From positions 1 to 23,923 of the IMG/VR virus record IMGVR_UViG_3300042376_000681: a stretch of 23,923 nt of DNA, one strand, 5' to 3'. Positions 7,324 to 13,562 of the stretch are shown piece after piece (the stretch's first letter is position 1; each line of letters opens with the position of its first letter). Made by a program: the position numbers and the translations under genes. The stretch comes from a virus. Under the pieces are notes generated by a model. That model was not told where the DNA came from and made no database searches. It saw only the letters and a list, made by a program, of their open reading frames with translations.

Positions 7324-8232
7324 ATGGCAAACAACCTAGACATTCTGGACGCGACAGGGACGACCAAGACTGTCAAGACAACTGATAACACCAGCGTCCA
7401 CACGCCGCATCACATCGTTGATTCTGTGACTGGCACTGTGACGGTTGCTGGTACGGGTACGTTCGTGACGCAGAGCGTGGTGACCAACGCGGGCACGTTC
7501 GCGGTTCAGGCAACGCAGAGCGGCACCTGGAACATCACCAACGTATCGGGCACGGTGAGCCTGCCCACGGGTGCATCGACAGCGGCCAACCAGTCCACGA
7601 TCATCGGTCACATCGACGGCATCGAAGGCACGCTTACCACGATAGACGCGGACACGGGCAGCATTGACAGCAAGATCACGGCGTGCAATACGGGTGCGGT
7701 TGTGCTGTCATCCGGCACGGTGACGACGCTGACCACCCTCACCGGCTCGGGCGTGGCCCATGACGGCGTGGACTCGGGCAACCCCCACAAGATCGGGGCG
7801 AAGGCTACGGCCAGTGTGCTGGGTGCTACCCCGGTCGCGGCGGGCGACCGTACCGACGTATTCGCCGGGCTTGACGGCGTGATGTTCTCGCGTCCCCACA
7901 CTTCGCTGGAGGACATCATCAGCGAGGTCAAGACGAACACGGACGGATCATCAACGGCCATGACGGGGGCGTTCGCGGCGACGGCCAGCCAGCGGATCTA
8001 CCTCACCAGCCTCATCATCGCCAATAGTTCATCAACGAACATCACGGTTGACATTCGGGACGGTTCGGCGGGCTCGGTGCTTGCGACGTTCCCGGTTCCG
8101 GCGAATGGCGGCTGTATCCATGCCTTCCCCGTCCCGCTTCGGTTCACGGCAAACACGGCTCTTGCGTTCGACGGGTCTGCTGCTGCCACCACGCTCACGG
8201 TTAGTTGTGTAGGTTTCAAGAGTCGTCAGTAA
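7324..8232 (+). CDS. Tail fibre or fibre-like virion protein with VTGTV-type repeats
   Basis: ATG 7324 follows a 3-nt gap. The product has 302 residues. Residues 38-90 hold short repeated strands of the form Val-Thr-Gly-Thr-Val, Gly-Thr-Phe-Ala-Val-Gln and Gly-Thr-Trp-Asn-Ile, then Gly-Ala-Ser-Thr-Ala-Ala-Asn-Gln. I know this wording from many marine and environmental tailed phage fibre-like proteins. After that come an Ile/Asp-rich possible short coiled coil near 92-115 and a C-terminal beta domain with Thr-Asn-Ile-Thr-Val-Asp-Ile. Trimeric fibre or head-fibre use is likely by family resemblance. A role in host binding is inference. Confidence 0.55.
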   Translation: MANNLDILDATGTTKTVKTTDNTSVHTPHHIVDSVTGTVTVAGTGTFVTQSVVTNAGTFAVQATQSGTWNITNVSGTVSLPTGASTAANQSTIIGHIDGIEGTLTTIDADTGSIDSKITACNTGAVVLSSGTVTTLTTLTGSGVAHDGVDSGNPHKIGAKATASVLGATPVAAGDRTDVFAGLDGVMFSRPHTSLEDIISEVKTNTDGSSTAMTGAFAATASQRIYLTSLIIANSSSTNITVDIRDGSAGSVLATFPVPANGGCIHAFPVPLRFTANTALAFDGSAAATTLTVSCVGFKSRQ

Positions 8233-8244
8233 CAAGGATCACCC

Positions 8245-8544
8245 ATGGCAACCACCTCTCTCTACCTCATCCCCCGCCCCGCACCAATCCCCGGCACGCC
8301 CGAAATCCCGGCAGACGGAGACACGCCAGCAGTACCGGCAACTCCCGGCGTTCCGCTGAACAACAACACTGTCGGCTCATTCAGCAGCGTGGCACCGACC
8401 GACCGGGCCATCCTCGTTCGCCAGTACGGTGCCACCAATGACATCGAAACGGTCATCAAGTTGCTCCAAGGGATGCAGCCCGAACTGCTGGCAATGACCG
8501 GCTACCCCGTCGCAATCCGCCTGGACCTCATCGCACCGGACTGA
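8245..8544 (+). CDS. Pro-rich small virion-module protein, unknown
   Basis: ATG 8245 sits behind a CAAGGAT site. The product has 99 residues. The first 40 are Pro/Ala/Thr-rich and probably extended; the rest forms a compact part with Ala-Ile-Leu-Val-Arg-Gln-Tyr and a helix Glu-Thr-Val-Ile-Lys-Leu-Leu. I do not recognise a family. It lies between two large fibre-like genes, so a small spacer or chaperone for tail fibres is possible. Nothing in the sequence shows catalysis, metal binding or membrane insertion. Confidence 0.4.
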   Translation: MATTSLYLIPRPAPIPGTPEIPADGDTPAVPATPGVPLNNNTVGSFSSVAPTDRAILVRQYGATNDIETVIKLLQGMQPELLAMTGYPVAIRLDLIAPD

Positions 8545-8548
8545 ACCC

Positions 8549-9610
8549 ATGGCACTCACATCATTGGGCGGCGGCATGTTCATGCCGAAGCCAGAGAACT
8601 TTCCAATCAACAACGCGAACCAACTGCTCGACGCATCCGGCGAGAAGCTGGCCGCTGTGTTCCGTGTGCCCAAGACCGGCACGCTTGGGAAGGTTCGGTT
8701 CCGCACGGGTGTAGTTACCACGGGCGACACCATGAAGGTGTCGTTCCAAGATGTGGACATGGCGACTGGAAACCCCGATGAAACGGCGGACCAATACCGC
8801 ACCGTGAGCGTTTCATCGTCTGACGATAGTGTGTGGATCAGCACTGGCCTAATTACCACGGACGGGACTGATGGCGGCGGCAAGCGGTCGGTGACTCGCG
8901 GCGATCTGCTGGCCATCGTGATTGAGTTCGATTCTTACGTGTCGGGAAATATGAACCTAGTCAATGCGGCGCAACTTGTCGATTATGGCAATGGTGCGTA
9001 CACCACTTTGAAGACTGGCGGTACGTGGGCAAAGACAACGGCATCGCTTGGATGCCTTGAGCTTGAGTACGACGACTCAACGTTGGCTTACACCGACACG
9101 TTATTGCCTGGAGTCAATTCTTCCGGCACGCTCGCTTCAAACACCACGCCGGATGAAGTGGCTTTGTATTTCCGATTTCCCGTGGGAGTGACGGTCGGCG
9201 GGGCATACGTCATCATCGACCTAGACGCTGCGGCAGATGTGGTTCTGTATGACACAGACGGGACCACGGCACTTGCTACTGTTTCTCTCGATTCGGATGT
9301 ACGGGCAACCACGACAGTCAACGGCACGCTGATCGTCTTCCCGTCCGAAATCGACCTGACCGCGAACGCATACTACAGATTGGCAATCAAGCCGACCACA
9401 ACCACGGCGGTAGGCTATCGACGAGTGGAAGTTCGGGCGGCGGCATCGTTTGATATGTTCGACCTTGGGCAGAATGCGTACTGGTCACAGCGGACGGACG
9501 CGGGGGCGTGGACAGAAACAACAACGGCGAGGCCGCGCATGTCGCTGCTGGTAACCAAGGTACACGACGGATCAGGCGGCAGCACATCGGGCATCGTCAT
9601 CGGCGGGTAA
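8549..9610 (+). CDS. Tail protein with two beta-sandwich domains, unknown
   Basis: ATG 8549 follows 4 nt after the previous stop, with no strong ribosome site, so it may be translated by coupling. The product has 353 residues and is beta-rich. The N-terminal half begins with a Gly-Gly-Gly-Met-Phe-Met-Pro-Lys-Pro motif, then repeated strands with Phe-Arg and Val-Phe-Arg. The C-terminal half has strands such as Leu-Tyr-Phe-Arg-Phe-Pro-Val and Tyr-Tyr-Arg-Leu-Ala-Ile-Lys-Pro, which look like a carbohydrate-binding or fibre head sandwich. The last residues are Gly/Ser-rich. It belongs to the distal tail series by position. I do not recognise a named family. Confidence 0.5.
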   Translation: MALTSLGGGMFMPKPENFPINNANQLLDASGEKLAAVFRVPKTGTLGKVRFRTGVVTTGDTMKVSFQDVDMATGNPDETADQYRTVSVSSSDDSVWISTGLITTDGTDGGGKRSVTRGDLLAIVIEFDSYVSGNMNLVNAAQLVDYGNGAYTTLKTGGTWAKTTASLGCLELEYDDSTLAYTDTLLPGVNSSGTLASNTTPDEVALYFRFPVGVTVGGAYVIIDLDAAADVVLYDTDGTTALATVSLDSDVRATTTVNGTLIVFPSEIDLTANAYYRLAIKPTTTTAVGYRRVEVRAAASFDMFDLGQNAYWSQRTDAGAWTETTTARPRMSLLVTKVHDGSGGSTSGIVIGG

Positions 9611-9626
9611 CACAAGGAACTGAACA

Positions 9627-10532
9627 ATGGCTGACTCATATCTCATCGCAGGTGCAACGTCATTCGCGGCATCGGCATCAAACTGGACCGACACCAACGG
9701 CATCAACGCGGCGAACGCGACATGCTTCATCCAGAGCGGCACGCAGACCATCACGGGCGGGCTGGCCGTGTCGATTTCTACCGGCATCAACAACCTGGAC
9801 ATCCTGCCTGGGTTCTCCGGCACGATCGGCGGGTCGGCTGGTTCGTTGGCGGTCGAAACCGACTTGGCATCGTTCAACGCATCGACGCAGGTGAGCCGCA
9901 TCCGCTACAACGCAGCTGGCGGTCTGATGAACTACAGCCCGCAGGGTGCTGGCGGTGCTGCCAACTCTGCCGGGTTCGTCCAGATCATCGGCGGCGGGTT
10001 CATGTCGATCACCGGCACGGGCACGATTCGCCGCGTGGAGTGCCAGAGCGGGCGGCTGCTGGTTGGTGCTGCCATTGACAGCATCGCCACCTATCGCTGG
10101 GTGGTCAGCGGCGGATCGGCCACCATCGACGGTATCAGCGGATCGACCAAGGTTCATGCCCTGACGATGAGCGGCGGGCAGTTGATCCTGAAGCGTGGTA
10201 TTCAGGGAAGCACGATGGTATCGACTGGGTTCGTGGAAGGGCTCAACGTCTGCGGCGGTCAGTTGACGATTGACGCATACGGCGAGACGATCAGCGACCT
10301 TCGCATCTACGGCGGGTACACCACGATCCTGAACGCTGGCACGATTGCCGTCATCTCCGGGTACGCCGGTACGCTGGACTTCTCGCGGCTCCAGCGGCCC
10401 CTTACCGTCACACTGCTCGAAGACGGCCCCGGCCTGACGGTCATCCCTTCGAAGCTCCTGACCATCACCACCTACAGCGGCGTTACCAACGGTCGCCAGT
10501 CCATCGGTACGGGTGCCAACGGCCTGACCTGA
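9627..10532 (+). CDS. Beta-solenoid (right-handed helix-like) tail protein
   Basis: ATG 9627 follows AAGGAA. The product has 301 residues with a regular repeat of about 20-25 residues. Gly-Gly turns are followed by short strands of the type Leu-x-Ile or Val-x-Gly-Gly-x-Leu, for example near residues 125, 155, 180 and 215. That is the pattern of parallel beta-solenoids found in tail spikes and fibre shafts. The start has Asn-Trp-Thr-Asp, then Gly-Leu and Leu-Asp-Ile-Leu-Pro-Gly-Phe-Ser-Gly-Thr-Ile-Gly. I recall similar openings from environmental phage spike proteins, so this is family impression, not proof. There is no lyase or hydrolase signature that I can name. Confidence 0.55.
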   Translation: MADSYLIAGATSFAASASNWTDTNGINAANATCFIQSGTQTITGGLAVSISTGINNLDILPGFSGTIGGSAGSLAVETDLASFNASTQVSRIRYNAAGGLMNYSPQGAGGAANSAGFVQIIGGGFMSITGTGTIRRVECQSGRLLVGAAIDSIATYRWVVSGGSATIDGISGSTKVHALTMSGGQLILKRGIQGSTMVSTGFVEGLNVCGGQLTIDAYGETISDLRIYGGYTTILNAGTIAVISGYAGTLDFSRLQRPLTVTLLEDGPGLTVIPSKLLTITTYSGVTNGRQSIGTGANGLT

Positions 10533-10541
10533 GTCTGACAC

Positions 10542-11462
10542 GTGCCCAAACTCCTCGCCATCGACCGCAAACTACGGACGCTCTCGCGGCGGCTGGTGAC
10601 GGACGCGGGCGGGGCTCCGTGCTGCTGTGTCGGCTCGCATCCGCAGTGCTGCGATAGTTCGTGGCAATGCCTACCTCGGTACGTGGCTCAGTGCGTGAAC
10701 GGCCAGTTCCGGGCGGACTACTGCCGCGACGCTCGGGCAATGACGGAGAACGTGACGCTCACGGTTTCATCGCAGCGGGTGTTCACTGTGTCAAACGGCT
10801 ACCGACTGTTCACAAGTACGGCGGCTCAGTTCGTGTTTGTGTTGTGCCGTCCGAGCGGTCTGCCAATGACAATCCTGCCTGAGTTTTTGGCGGGGTACAT
10901 CAGCATCAACGAAACGCGGAACGGTGCGGAGCTGTATCGGTTCGAGTCTGCGGGCGAGACGCTTGGGATTGGTTCCTACGACTCGTCACAGTGGCCCGTG
11001 CAATACCAGACGGCTGGACGAGGGCCGACTTCGCTTGGCCTTCTGTTCCCGTTCGTCGCTGCGCGTGAGACGTTCGCGGGTGCCAACGTGGAAGCGGCTG
11101 GCAGTGCCCCCATCGTGGGGCCGGGCGGGTTCTTCCAGACTACCGGGGCAATCGGTGCCGGGTACAAGACCGCTGGGCCACAGTCCGCCGCGTGTTCTGG
11201 TTCGTTGCGGCAGGACCTCGATACTGGTTTCAACGCATGGACATGGAACGCTTCGGATTCGTGCGACGGCCCCGCGTCGATTGCATCGCGGTTTGAGTCC
11301 GGGCAGGATTTCACGCAACGCGGCCTGCGAGTGGTCGAATCGACGTTCAGCGATTATCAGTTGACCGCTACCCGCCAGTGGTGCTTGTGCGAAACGACGA
11401 ACCAGATCAGCGGCGGCTGCTCCAACTGCGGCGACCGTTCGACGCTGGAGCCGTTCGTATGA
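10542..11462 (+). CDS. Cysteine-rich tail-module protein, unknown
   Basis: The start is GTG 10542, with no good ribosome site; an upstream start is not available because the prior gene ends at 10532. The product has 306 residues and about 15 cysteines. Eight of them fall in residues 27-60, including a Cys-Cys-Cys and a Cys-Cys, and four near residues 280-300 in a Trp-Cys-Leu-Cys...Cys-Ser-Asn-Cys block. Between these lies an extended Gly/Thr/Phe-rich beta region. Disulphides or metal sites at both ends are likely. It follows the fibre-like genes and precedes another Cys-rich gene, so a late or virion role is plausible. I do not recognise a family. Confidence 0.45.
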   Translation: MPKLLAIDRKLRTLSRRLVTDAGGAPCCCVGSHPQCCDSSWQCLPRYVAQCVNGQFRADYCRDARAMTENVTLTVSSQRVFTVSNGYRLFTSTAAQFVFVLCRPSGLPMTILPEFLAGYISINETRNGAELYRFESAGETLGIGSYDSSQWPVQYQTAGRGPTSLGLLFPFVAARETFAGANVEAAGSAPIVGPGGFFQTTGAIGAGYKTAGPQSAACSGSLRQDLDTGFNAWTWNASDSCDGPASIASRFESGQDFTQRGLRVVESTFSDYQLTATRQWCLCETTNQISGGCSNCGDRSTLEPFV

Positions 11463-11758
11463 GCCTCATCGGGCGAGCCTGGGCGGGCGTGACGGGTGCG
11501 GCCCGGTGGATCAGTTGCCAGCCCGTCGCGGCGGGCGTGGCTGAACAGAGGGCCAGCATTTGCCGCCAATGCCCGTCCGTGGTGCCGATGCGGGTGCGTG
11601 GCACGGTTCTGGCTGCGGGCTTCTGCGGCGACCCGTTAGCGGCGACTAACCGAACGTGTGGGTGTCTGGTGCTGTGGAGCGGCGATGGGGGCAAGCCTGA
11701 CACAGCAGCGGGGAAGGTGACTTGCAGCGGCGAGAAATGCCCCCAAGGACGCTGGTAG
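11459..11758 (+). CDS. Small Cys-rich protein, probable zinc binder
   Basis: ATG 11459 overlaps the upstream TGA (ATGA); the frame is open further back but inside the previous gene. The product has 99 residues. Cysteines occur as Cys-Arg-Gln-Cys near residue 35, Phe-Cys-Gly-Asp near 56, Cys-Gly-Cys-Leu near 67 and Cys...Cys-Pro-Gln-Gly-Arg-Trp at the end. I have seen the same layout, ending in Cys-Pro-x-Gly-x-Trp, in small phage proteins next to tail genes; the role is unknown. Two zinc sites are an inference from the spacing. It is the last gene of the virion block, since a 145-nt gap with a promoter-like site follows. Confidence 0.5.
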   Translation: MSLIGRAWAGVTGAARWISCQPVAAGVAEQRASICRQCPSVVPMRVRGTVLAAGFCGDPLAATNRTCGCLVLWSGDGGKPDTAAGKVTCSGEKCPQGRW

Positions 11759-11819
11759 CAAACCGACACCAAACGGCACGTTAGGGTGCTGCTGACGATT
11801 TGAAGGAATCGGGTGCAGA

Positions 11820-11879
11820 ATGTGTACCTTGGAGTGGAACGGGACGATAGTGTACCGTAGAGTAACGGGTCAGGAATAA
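11820..11879 (+). CDS. Possible 19-residue leader ORF
   Basis: ATG 11820 opens a 19-codon frame ending TAA 11877-11879, with GAAGGA about 12 nt upstream. The bases just before it (GGAATC..GGTGCAGAATG, 11805-11822) recur before the start of the real gene at 22702. The frame runs through the 20-nt repeat and its end falls inside the hairpin at 11867-11888. Either a leader peptide or a chance frame in a promoter region. Confidence 0.25.
   Translation: MCTLEWNGTIVYRRVTGQE
11829..11858 (+). promoter_or_regulatory. Promoter-like site containing 20-nt repeat copy 1
   Basis: TTGGAG (11829-11834), an 18-nt gap, then TACCGT (11853-11858). The last 20 nt (11839-11858) match 18 of 20 bases at 13318-13337. 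If it is a promoter, the RNA would start near 11865, at the base of a hairpin, and would drive the small-gene cluster. An operator or repressor site is an equal alternative. Confidence 0.4.
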
Positions 11880-11888
11880 GCCTGACTC
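11867..11888 (+). other. 8-bp hairpin in leader of the small-gene cluster
   Basis: Arms 11867-11874 and 11881-11888 pair over 8 bp with one G-U, around a 6-nt loop. No T-run follows, so it is not a terminator. Its place at the presumed RNA 5' end, 10 nt before the ribosome site of the next gene, suggests transcript protection or translation control. Confidence 0.45.
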
Positions 11889-11903
11889 AACGAGGACCGC
11901 ACC

Positions 11904-12107
11904 ATGAAGATTGCATATGTGAACATCACATCTGGATTCAAGGGACCTTTGTTTCAGTCGCCGCAAAACCAGCTCGGAAGAAAATTGGGTAGGTATGAAA
12001 CGATTGTTCCGGGGCCGAAGGGCGGAACGGTCAAGGATTCAGATGGAAAGTATTGGGATTGGCATCTTGATGATGCCGGAGTCGTGCAGGTATACAAGGC
12101 TGTTTGA
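11904..12107 (+). CDS. Small hypothetical protein (67 aa)
   Basis: ATG 11904 follows GAGG with a good gap. The product has 67 residues. It begins with a Lys-Ile-Ala-Tyr-Val-Asn-Ile-Thr strand and ends with Tyr-Trp-Asp-Trp-His-Leu then Val-Val-Gln-Val-Tyr-Lys-Ala-Val, so it looks like a compact, mostly beta fold. I do not recognise a family. It is the first gene after the virion block and the promoter-like site, in a cluster of short genes that phages often use early for host take-over; that role is inference from position and size only. Confidence 0.55.
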   Translation: MKIAYVNITSGFKGPLFQSPQNQLGRKLGRYETIVPGPKGGTVKDSDGKYWDWHLDDAGVVQVYKAV

Positions 12108-12122
12108 CAAATAACCGCCCCC

Positions 12123-12136
12123 TGCCGGAAACGGCA
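12123..12136 (+). other. Small GAAA-capped hairpin
   Basis: TGCCG and CGGCA pair perfectly around a GAAA loop. It lies in the 80-nt gap before the gene at 12188. It lacks the GGTTT end of the 39-nt family, so it is listed separately. Confidence 0.4.
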
Positions 12137-12187
12137 CGGAGCGGCTTACCGGAACCAAGCACGATCCGGCGTGCAGGAGATTTCACT

Positions 12188-12331
12188 GTGGCAACGATTC
12201 ACTCAGGAAAGTTCGGTTGGGTAGTTGTGTACTACAACGACAAGACTTCCAACTGGCAGACCTACACGCACCTGACGTTGACAGAGGCAGAGAAATTGGC
12301 GGCAGAGTTGAACACCAAGGAGACACCATGA
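12188..12331 (+). CDS. Small hypothetical protein (47 aa)
   Basis: The frame could start at TTG 12104, but GTG 12188 has AGGAG 8 nt before it and is chosen. The product has 47 residues: a strand pair Gly-Trp-Val-Val-Val-Tyr-Tyr followed by Trp-Gln-Thr-Tyr-Thr-His-Leu, then a helix with Thr-Glu-Ala-Glu-Lys-Leu-Ala-Ala-Glu-Leu. That beta-beta-alpha form is common in small phage proteins of unknown role. The stop overlaps the next ATG (ATGA), so the two are a translational pair. No family recognised. Confidence 0.5.
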   Translation: MATIHSGKFGWVVVYYNDKTSNWQTYTHLTLTEAEKLAAELNTKETP

Positions 12332-12552
12332 AGATGACACAGCAAGACACCGAGGCCATGAACGGGTTCGCAGTACGTGCTGCCGAGATTCGAAAGATTG
12401 TCGAATCGCTCAAGAACGACATTTCGCAGCACATGGACATTTGCGAGGACGATAACGAAGACACCTACAACGAGTTCGCATCGGCGTGGGAGAAGTCCAT
12501 CACTGCGGCTGGTGCGTTGGAAGAAATCGCAGACCGTTACCAGATCCTCTGA
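12328..12552 (+). CDS. Small acidic helical protein (74 aa)
   Basis: ATG 12328 overlaps the upstream TGA and follows AAGGAG. The product has 74 residues, almost wholly helical by pattern, acidic in the middle (Glu-Asp-Asp-Asn-Glu-Asp) and with hydrophobic heptad-like spacing at both ends. No cysteine pair, membrane segment or DNA-binding motif is visible beyond one Cys. Acidic helical small proteins are common among phage inhibitors of host enzymes, but nothing here shows a target. Unrecognised. Confidence 0.55.
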   Translation: MKMTQQDTEAMNGFAVRAAEIRKIVESLKNDISQHMDICEDDNEDTYNEFASAWEKSITAAGALEEIADRYQIL

Positions 12553-12555
12553 CTC

Positions 12556-12594
12556 CTCACCCGTCGCGTGCGGAAACAATCGCGGCGAGGTTTC
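12556..12594 (+). repeat. 39-nt hairpin element, copy B
   Basis: It starts CTCACCC and ends GGTTTC, like copies A and C. Outer ACC (12559-12561) can pair with GGT (12589-12591); the 7-bp stem is 12562-12568 with 12581-12587, one G-U. The inner part is irregular but keeps GAAA at 12573-12576. It begins 3 nt after a stop codon and ends 17 nt before the next ATG. Confidence 0.68.
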
Positions 12595-12610
12595 AACAGA
12601 AAGGACCGCC

Positions 12611-12868
12611 ATGCTCCATTTGATTCTGTCCATCGTGCTTCTGTCCGCCCCGCCGCTCACCCCCACCTACTCCAGTTGCTTCGAGGCGTTCTTGGCGAAG
12701 TTGACGCAGATCAACACAATGGACTCCCAAGGGCTCATCACCCACGAAACGGCACGCACGCGGCGACTGCAGGCCATTGCGGACTACCAGCAGTGCAAAC
12801 GTGATGCGTTCCGGTCGTGGCTGCGGGACAACATCCGCCGCTTCCCTGACCGCCTGGACGACCGCTGA
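12611..12868 (+). CDS. Small exported-like protein (85 aa)
   Basis: ATG 12611 follows AAAGGA; longer in-frame openings overlap the previous gene and lack a site. The product has 85 residues. Residues 1-16 are a short hydrophobic run that reads as a signal peptide or anchor, followed by Pro-Pro-Leu-Thr-Pro-Thr. The mature part is helical and Arg-rich, with Cys near residue 23 and another near 62 that could form one disulphide. No lipobox is clear. A periplasmic or envelope role is inferred only from the N-terminus. No family recognised. Confidence 0.5.
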   Translation: MLHLILSIVLLSAPPLTPTYSSCFEAFLAKLTQINTMDSQGLITHETARTRRLQAIADYQQCKRDAFRSWLRDNIRRFPDRLDDR

Positions 12869-12896
12869 CACACACGGGGCTTGTGGCCCCGGCTCT

Positions 12897-12935
12897 CTCA
12901 CCCGTCGCCAGTCGAAACGCTGGCGGCGAGGTTTC
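12897..12935 (+). repeat. 39-nt hairpin element, copy C
   Basis: It starts CTCACCC and ends GGTTTC. The stem 12903-12912 with 12919-12928 pairs over 10 bp with two G-U, then one C-C mismatch and a GAAA loop at 12914-12917. ACC (12900-12902) pairs with GGT (12930-12932) across a 1-nt bulge. CGAAAC in the loop could also pair with GTTTCG at 12931-12936, a possible pseudoknot. Confidence 0.7.
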
Positions 12936-12978
12936 GGCAGCGTGCAGCCCTTCCGCACGCCTTCAAGTGGTCGCGACC

Positions 12979-13071
12979 ATGGCCGACAAACGCACTTCCC
13001 GCCGTGAGCAATCGCGGCGGCGAGGTTTCAACTGTTCGGTAGTTCCGAATAGTTCACACAAGGAGCTTTGA
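12979..13071 (+). CDS. Possible 30-residue basic ORF
   Basis: ATG 12979 to TGA 13069-13071 encodes 30 residues rich in Arg and Lys. It ends 1 nt before the next ATG, which favours a real coupled gene, but there is no ribosome site and it runs through hairpin copy D. Kept as a low-confidence option. Confidence 0.15.
   Translation: MADKRTSRREQSRRRGFNCSVVPNSSHKEL
12999..13029 (+). repeat. Degenerate hairpin element, copy D
   Basis: Stem 12999-13004 with 13015-13020 (6 bp, extendable by two more), followed after 3 nt by GGTTTC. The 3' half (CAATCGCGGCG then GAGGTTTCAAC) equals copy B with a 3-nt insertion, but the GAAA loop and leading CTCACCC are missing. It lies 43 nt before the next gene. 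Confidence 0.45.
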
Positions 13072-13072
13072 A

Positions 13073-13312
13073 ATGGGCGACGATAGATTCGACGGCGGCT
13101 GTCCTGCGGACGTTGGCACTGATCAGAAGGCGGAGGCCGATCCGTTCATGGACACCGTGAAGCGGTACGGCGACAACCGGGCCTCGCTCGGGTTCGCGGA
13201 GGGGTACAACCACGCGGCCCGCATGCTGCTCGACACGCACCCGGAGGCGGCGTTGGTTCTGATCGACTCGTTCCATGCGGAAGTCGCCAAGCGTGACGAG
13301 AAGCCCGCTTGA
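13073..13312 (+). CDS. Small hypothetical protein (79 aa)
   Basis: ATG 13073 follows an AAGGAG site. The product has 79 residues. The start is acidic and Gly-rich with one Cys; from residue 25 on it is helical, with Gly-Phe-Ala-Glu-Gly-Tyr-Asn-His-Ala-Ala-Arg-Met-Leu-Leu and Ala-Leu-Val-Leu-Ile-Asp-Ser-Phe. The helix pair would make a small bundle. I do not recognise a family. It stands alone between leaders, so it likely has its own control. It belongs to the short-gene cluster between virion and recombination genes. Confidence 0.5.
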   Translation: MGDDRFDGGCPADVGTDQKAEADPFMDTVKRYGDNRASLGFAEGYNHAARMLLDTHPEAALVLIDSFHAEVAKRDEKPA

Positions 13313-13337
13313 CTTCTACGGGACGAAAGCGTACCGT
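13309..13337 (+). promoter_or_regulatory. 20-nt repeat copy 2 in promoter-like context
   Basis: TTGACT (13309-13314), 17 nt, TACCGT (13332-13337); the inner 20 nt (13318-13337) match 11839-11858 at 18 positions. Hexamers and spacing look good, but transcription would then start almost on the ribosome site of the next gene, so a protein-binding site is as likely as a promoter. Confidence 0.35.
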
Positions 13338-13355
13338 CATGCAAGGAGATTCACC

Positions 13356-13526
13356 ATGTGCCAATGCAGAACCGTCGAACGCAGAACGCCAATCGAAGAC
13401 CGCGACTCGCACAAGTGCGACAAGTGCGGCAAGCCGATGGATCATGAGCCGGATGACCCGGATACTGGCGTGAGCGAATGCGTCTGGTACTGTGCCGCGT
13501 GTGACGACGCAGCCGACAACAACTAA
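13356..13526 (+). CDS. Small zinc-ribbon protein (56 aa)
   Basis: ATG 13356 lies 7 nt after AAGGAG. The product has 56 residues with Cys-x-Cys at the start, Cys-Asp-Lys-Cys-Gly-Lys-Pro near residues 21-27 and Cys-Val-Trp-Tyr-Cys-Ala-Ala-Cys near 42-49. Two Cys pairs of that type are a zinc ribbon or treble-clef scaffold, used for nucleic acid or protein contact. The link between them is acidic (Asp-Asp-Pro-Asp-Thr). Longer frames upstream have no ribosome site. The leader carries repeat copy 2. Function beyond metal binding is unknown. Confidence 0.6.
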   Translation: MCQCRTVERRTPIEDRDSHKCDKCGKPMDHEPDDPDTGVSECVWYCAACDDAADNN

Positions 13527-13531
13527 CCCAC

Positions 13532-13558
13532 GACCGCCAGGCTAACGCTGACGCGGTC
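13532..13558 (+). other. Hairpin E in ERF leader
   Basis: GACCGC (13532-13537) pairs with GCGGTC (13553-13558), and CAG with CTG inside, with a 2-nt bulge and a 7-nt loop. It is loosely like the 39-nt family, though the GGTTTC end is replaced by GTCATTTC. Confidence 0.4.
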
Positions 13559-13562
13559 ATTT

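Larger units (their letters stand above)
12869..13072 (+). other. 204-nt gap with hairpins, no firm gene
   Basis: It holds a 6-bp GC hairpin (12875-12880 with 12886-12891), hairpin element copy C (12897-12935) and degenerate copy D (12999-13029). A 30-codon basic frame (12979-13071) is noted separately. I see no T-run terminator and no convincing promoter. Confidence 0.5.

Noticed and set aside
9678-10541. A 287-codon open frame on the - strand opposite the beta-solenoid gene
   Set aside because: Shadow frame with Ala/Asp/Arg composition and no start signal; the + strand gene has a clear ribosome site and repeat pattern.
12104-12187. TTG 12104 start for the 47-aa gene
   Set aside because: The added residues are Pro/Arg-rich and cover a hairpin; GTG 12188 has AGGAG at proper distance.
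11904-13526. CRISPR array or other direct-repeat array in the small-gene cluster
   Set aside because: The repeated units are few, unevenly spaced, palindromic in themselves and have coding genes between them.
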